This document shows positions 61,424-64,000 of a stretch of DNA of 64,000 nt, one piece after another. This stretch comes from Vibrio cortegadensis (lineage in GTDB: Bacteria > Pseudomonadota > Gammaproteobacteria > Enterobacterales > Vibrionaceae). A program made the translations under genes and the position numbers. The notes below the pieces were generated by a model. It worked only from the letters and a program-made list of their open reading frames with translations, had not been told where the DNA came from and searched no databases. The first letter of the stretch is position 1. Each line of letters opens with the position of its first letter. Location of the stretch: positions 744,001-808,000 of the forward strand of contig NZ_AP025473.1 of NCBI RefSeq assembly GCF_024347395.1. Reading direction: 5' to 3'.

Positions 61424-62944
61424 ATGATTTATGCTCAACCTGGAACTGAAAATGCTGTTGTTGGCTTTAAGTCTCATTATGACAACTACATTGGCGGTGA
61501 GTGGGTCAAACCTGTTGGCGGCGAGTATTTTGGCAATAAGTCGCCCGTTAATGGCGAAGTTTATTGTCAAGTGGCGCGTTCAGGAGAAGCGGATATTAAT
61601 TTGGCACTGGATGCCGCACATGCGGTTAGGGTTTCTTGGGGAGCAACGAGTGTTACTGAACGTTCAAATATTTTACTGAAAATCGCTGACCGCGTTGAGC
61701 AACACCTTGAAGAGTTAGCGGTGGCCGAAACTTGGGAAAATGGCAAACCTGTGCGTGAAACGCTTGCGGCAGATTTACCTTTGGTGGTTGATCACTTCCG
61801 CTATTTTGCAGGATGCATTCGAGCACAAGAAGGTTCTGCGGCTGAATTAGATTCAAACACCGCGACTTATCATTTCCCTGAACCTGTCGGCGTGGTTGGG
61901 CAGATCATTCCATGGAATTTCCCAATGCTGATGGCGGCTTGGAAATTAGCTCCGGCTCTTGCGGCAGGCTGTTGTGTGGTTTTAAAACCAGCAGAACAAA
62001 CACCGACCTCCATTCTTGTTCTGATGGAAAAAATAGGTGATCTTCTTCCTGCAGGTGTGGTGAATATCGTGAATGGTTACGGTGCCGAAGTGGGTCAGGC
62101 TCTTGCAACCAGTAACCGTGTTGCCAAGCTTGCATTTACAGGCTCAACCGATGTTGGGCACCATATTTTGAAATGTGCAGCAGAGAGTTTGATTCCATCC
62201 ACTGTTGAGTTAGGAGGCAAATCGCCAAATATCTACTTCCCAGATATTTTTGATCACGAAGATGCCTATCTAGATAAATGTATCGAAGGGATGCTACTCG
62301 CCTTTTTCAATCAAGGGGAGGTATGTACGTGTCCATCTCGTGTGCTGATCCATGAATCTGTTTATGACAAATTCATTGCCAAAGTGGTGGCGAGAGCTCA
62401 AACGATCAAGCAAGGAAACCCACTGGACACTGACTGTCAGGTTGGAGCACAAGCATCACAAGAGCAGTTTGATAAGATCTTGAGCTACCTAGAAATTGGT
62501 AAGCAAGAAGGTGCGGAAGTCTTGATAGGCGGTGAGATCGCCCAGCAAGAAGAAGGACTAAACAAAGGTTACTATATCCAGCCGACTATGCTTGCAGGCC
62601 ACAATAAAATGCGAGTTTTCCAAGAAGAGATATTTGGGCCAGTGATTGCAATTACGACCTTCAAAGATGAAGCGGAAGCGTTGGAAATAGCTAATGATAC
62701 CGAATATGGCCTTGGTGCGGGTGTATGGACTCGTGACGCGAACTTAGCTTATCGAATGGGAAGGAACATAGAAGCTGGTCGTATTTGGGTAAATTGCTAT
62801 CATGCCTATCCAGCACATGCAGCATTTGGTGGTTACAAAAAGTCAGGTATTGGACGTGAAACTCATAAAATGATGCTAGATCACTATCAAAATACCAAGA
62901 ACTTGTTGATTAGCTATGATGTTAATCCACTGGGTTTCTTCTAG
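61424..62944 (+). CDS. aldB: NAD(P)-dependent acetaldehyde dehydrogenase
   Basis: Oxidises acetaldehyde and related aldehydes to acids. 506 residues, the usual AldB/ExaC length. Motifs: cofactor-site GQIIPWNFPMLMAAWKLAPALAAG, FTGSTDVGHHI, the general-base Glu in TVELGGKSPNIYFPD, and the catalytic Cys in FFNQGEVCTCPSRVL, then EEIFGPVIAI and the C-terminal GGYKKSGIGRETHKMMLDHYQNTKNLLIS. A GAGGGA ribosome-binding site precedes ATG. Expression should need sigma-54 and the divergent AcoR-type activator. Confidence 0.94.
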   Translation: MIYAQPGTENAVVGFKSHYDNYIGGEWVKPVGGEYFGNKSPVNGEVYCQVARSGEADINLALDAAHAVRVSWGATSVTERSNILLKIADRVEQHLEELAVAETWENGKPVRETLAADLPLVVDHFRYFAGCIRAQEGSAAELDSNTATYHFPEPVGVVGQIIPWNFPMLMAAWKLAPALAAGCCVVLKPAEQTPTSILVLMEKIGDLLPAGVVNIVNGYGAEVGQALATSNRVAKLAFTGSTDVGHHILKCAAESLIPSTVELGGKSPNIYFPDIFDHEDAYLDKCIEGMLLAFFNQGEVCTCPSRVLIHESVYDKFIAKVVARAQTIKQGNPLDTDCQVGAQASQEQFDKILSYLEIGKQEGAEVLIGGEIAQQEEGLNKGYYIQPTMLAGHNKMRVFQEEIFGPVIAITTFKDEAEALEIANDTEYGLGAGVWTRDANLAYRMGRNIEAGRIWVNCYHAYPAHAAFGGYKKSGIGRETHKMMLDHYQNTKNLLISYDVNPLGFF

Positions 62945-63002
62945 AGTGAACGATTTGCTCCTTATACTCATGTTTAGATAGTCATTTATTGTTCGATTCA
63001 AT

Positions 63003-63039
63003 AAGCCCTCATTATCGGTTAATGGTGATGAGGGCTTTG
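63003..63039 (+). terminator. Terminator after aldB
   Basis: AAGCCCTCAT / ATGAGGGCTT, 10-bp perfect stem with a 14-base loop, followed by TTGTTGTTT. Confidence 0.85.
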
Positions 63040-63159
63040 TTGTTTGGAACGATGAATAATGGCATTGGCTAACCTCTGTTTTTGAAAGACGTTTTATGTT
63101 TGATTCCATCTGATCATGGTAATCTGCTGCTGTTGAATTGAATAAATAAGGACAGAGAA

Positions 63160-64000
63160 ATGGCGAAGGATTTACGTGCTCAGTGCAATGTGGTGGTTTC
63201 AGGGAATGAGGAGCTTTCGCCTGCATTACTATTTCAGAAAATGGCTCAGTGGTGTGAAGCGAATAATGTTGAACATGACATTTATGGGGAAGGGGAATTA
63301 ATACAAGGTTTTGAACAAAAAGTCGCGGATTTACTTGGTTTTGAATCTGCGGTTTTTGTTGTGACAGGCACAATGACTCAACCAACCGCTCTTCAACTTG
63401 TTTGCCAAGAGAAGAACAATAATTTAGTCGCGATGCACCCTTCAAGCCATATCTATTGCCATGAACGCCAAGGTTATCAACTTCAAAATCGGTTTAATAT
63501 TCTTCCCATTGGCGATCCATTTAGAACATGGGGAGTGAGTGATCTTACTCATTGGCCTGATGATATCGCAGCGGTTTTATACGAGTTGCCGATGCGTGAA
63601 ATTGGTGGTCAGTTACCTAAGTGGGATGAGTTACAAGCCGTCAAAGATCACTGTTTGCAGCAAGGGATCCATTTACACATGGATGGCGCTCGTTTGTGGG
63701 AGTGTGCGGCGTACTACCAGAAGAGCTACCAAGAAATTGCTCAAGGCTTTAATACCGCTTATGTCTCGTTGTATAAGGGCATTAATGGTTTGGGGGGCTC
63801 GCTGTTATTAGGAGATAAAGCGTTTATTGAAAAAGCGTCGATGTGGATGAAAAGACAAGGGGGAAATGTTTATCATCGCAGTCCCTATATTGCCTCTGCG
63901 GCGATGCAGTTTGACGAAAGACTTACACAGATGCCTGCTCTATATGAACGCACGCAACAGATCTATCAGTTATTCTCTGAATATCCTTTATTCACTTTAA
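63160..64000 (+). CDS. Threonine-aldolase-like PLP enzyme, cut by window end
   Basis: The first 280 residues of a beta-eliminating lyase/threonine aldolase family enzyme. ATG is preceded by AAGGAC. The family pattern is present: HDIYGEGELIQGFEQKVADLLGFESAVFVVTGTMTQPTALQL, the cofactor His region ...HERQGYQL, the Asp of HMDGARLWECA and the PLP Lys in YVSLYKGINGLGGSLLLG. The family cleaves threonine or allo-threonine to glycine and acetaldehyde; the acetaldehyde dehydrogenase next door could use that product, which is an inference. The start is not like standard LtaE, so a different substrate is possible. The 3' end is outside the window. Confidence 0.85.
   Translation, partial: MAKDLRAQCNVVVSGNEELSPALLFQKMAQWCEANNVEHDIYGEGELIQGFEQKVADLLGFESAVFVVTGTMTQPTALQLVCQEKNNNLVAMHPSSHIYCHERQGYQLQNRFNILPIGDPFRTWGVSDLTHWPDDIAAVLYELPMREIGGQLPKWDELQAVKDHCLQQGIHLHMDGARLWECAAYYQKSYQEIAQGFNTAYVSLYKGINGLGGSLLLGDKAFIEKASMWMKRQGGNVYHRSPYIASAAMQFDERLTQMPALYERTQQIYQLFSEYPLFTL

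Noticed and set aside
62876..63445. 189-codon open frame antisense to the threonine-aldolase-like gene
   Set aside because: It runs across the aldB end, the terminator and the start of a well-supported gene on the other strand; composition is not protein-like.
1..64000. CRISPR arrays, tRNA/rRNA genes, prophage or integron cassettes
   Set aside because: I looked for regularly spaced repeats, clover-leaf sequences, integrases and attC-like repeats and saw none; the only mobile-type sequence is the 152-bp element at 22.1 kb.

Overview
The window is chromosomal DNA of a marine gammaproteobacterium of the Vibrionaceae, most likely a Vibrio. This rests on several things: a Qrr quorum-sensing small RNA with its sigma-54 promoter and LuxO sites, a CsrB RNA with a VarA/UvrY box, an NqrM-type protein, a flavin reductase close to the Vibrio fischeri FRase I as I remember it, an MSHA-type pilin, and a 152-bp inverted-repeat element of a kind I associate with the Vibrio splendidus group. 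Moderate GC, many transport and sensory genes, and no ribosomal or tRNA genes suggest an accessory-rich region, possibly the second chromosome (inference). The species cannot be fixed from the sequence alone.

Layout. 1-0.9 kb: 3' end of a DUF134 regulator facing an NqrM-like/NifX-like pair. 1.1-9.4 kb: secreted alpha-amylase with a short C-terminus, nitroreductase, LysR regulator, YdhF reductase, DbpA helicase, acetyltransferase. 9.7-19.2 kb: lone type IV pilin, a 45-residue small protein, NupC transporter with a structured leader, peptidase T, MscS-like channel, RND efflux pair. 19.5-22.2 kb: chemoreceptor, zinc-ribbon protein, CCGSCS-motif small protein and the MITE-like repeat. 22.4-26.9 kb: a two-component system divergent from an FNR-box-preceded run of three periplasmic haem proteins. 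27-33.3 kb: VOC protein, KDPG aldolase, small conserved proteins, diguanylate cyclase, cold-shock protein. 33.6-33.8 kb: Qrr RNA. 33.9-43.4 kb: AraC regulators, a YiaW/YiaV-like export pair, amino-acid transporters with Lrp and LysR regulators, a long-form GAPDH. 43.7-48.9 kb: a porin/binding-protein pair divergent from a hybrid kinase, then phospholipase A. 49-50.4 kb: DEDDh exonuclease and CsrB RNA. 50.6-59.2 kb: two more chemoreceptors (one Aer-like), an oxidoreductase, a MATE pump, KefB with its KefG-like partner. 59.3-64 kb: AcoR-type activator divergent from aldehyde dehydrogenase with a sigma-54 promoter, then a threonine-aldolase-like enzyme cut by the window end.

How the parts work together. 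The two RNAs, Qrr and CsrB, are global regulators that converge on quorum sensing and Csr control in vibrios; having both within 17 kb is notable, and neither is visible as a protein-coding gene. The least explained system is at 22.4-26.9 kb: a membrane histidine kinase and a response regulator with a winged-helix output, an inverted repeat and a perfect FNR box between the divergent units, an ethylbenzene-dehydrogenase-like haem protein, an NrfB-like pentahaem cytochrome and a small tetrahaem cytochrome whose first haem site is CX3CH. It looks like an oxygen-regulated periplasmic electron-transfer chain without a recognisable terminal reductase. Start codons were moved inward from the longest reading frame wherever a Shine-Dalgarno sequence, signal peptide or domain boundary favoured it.
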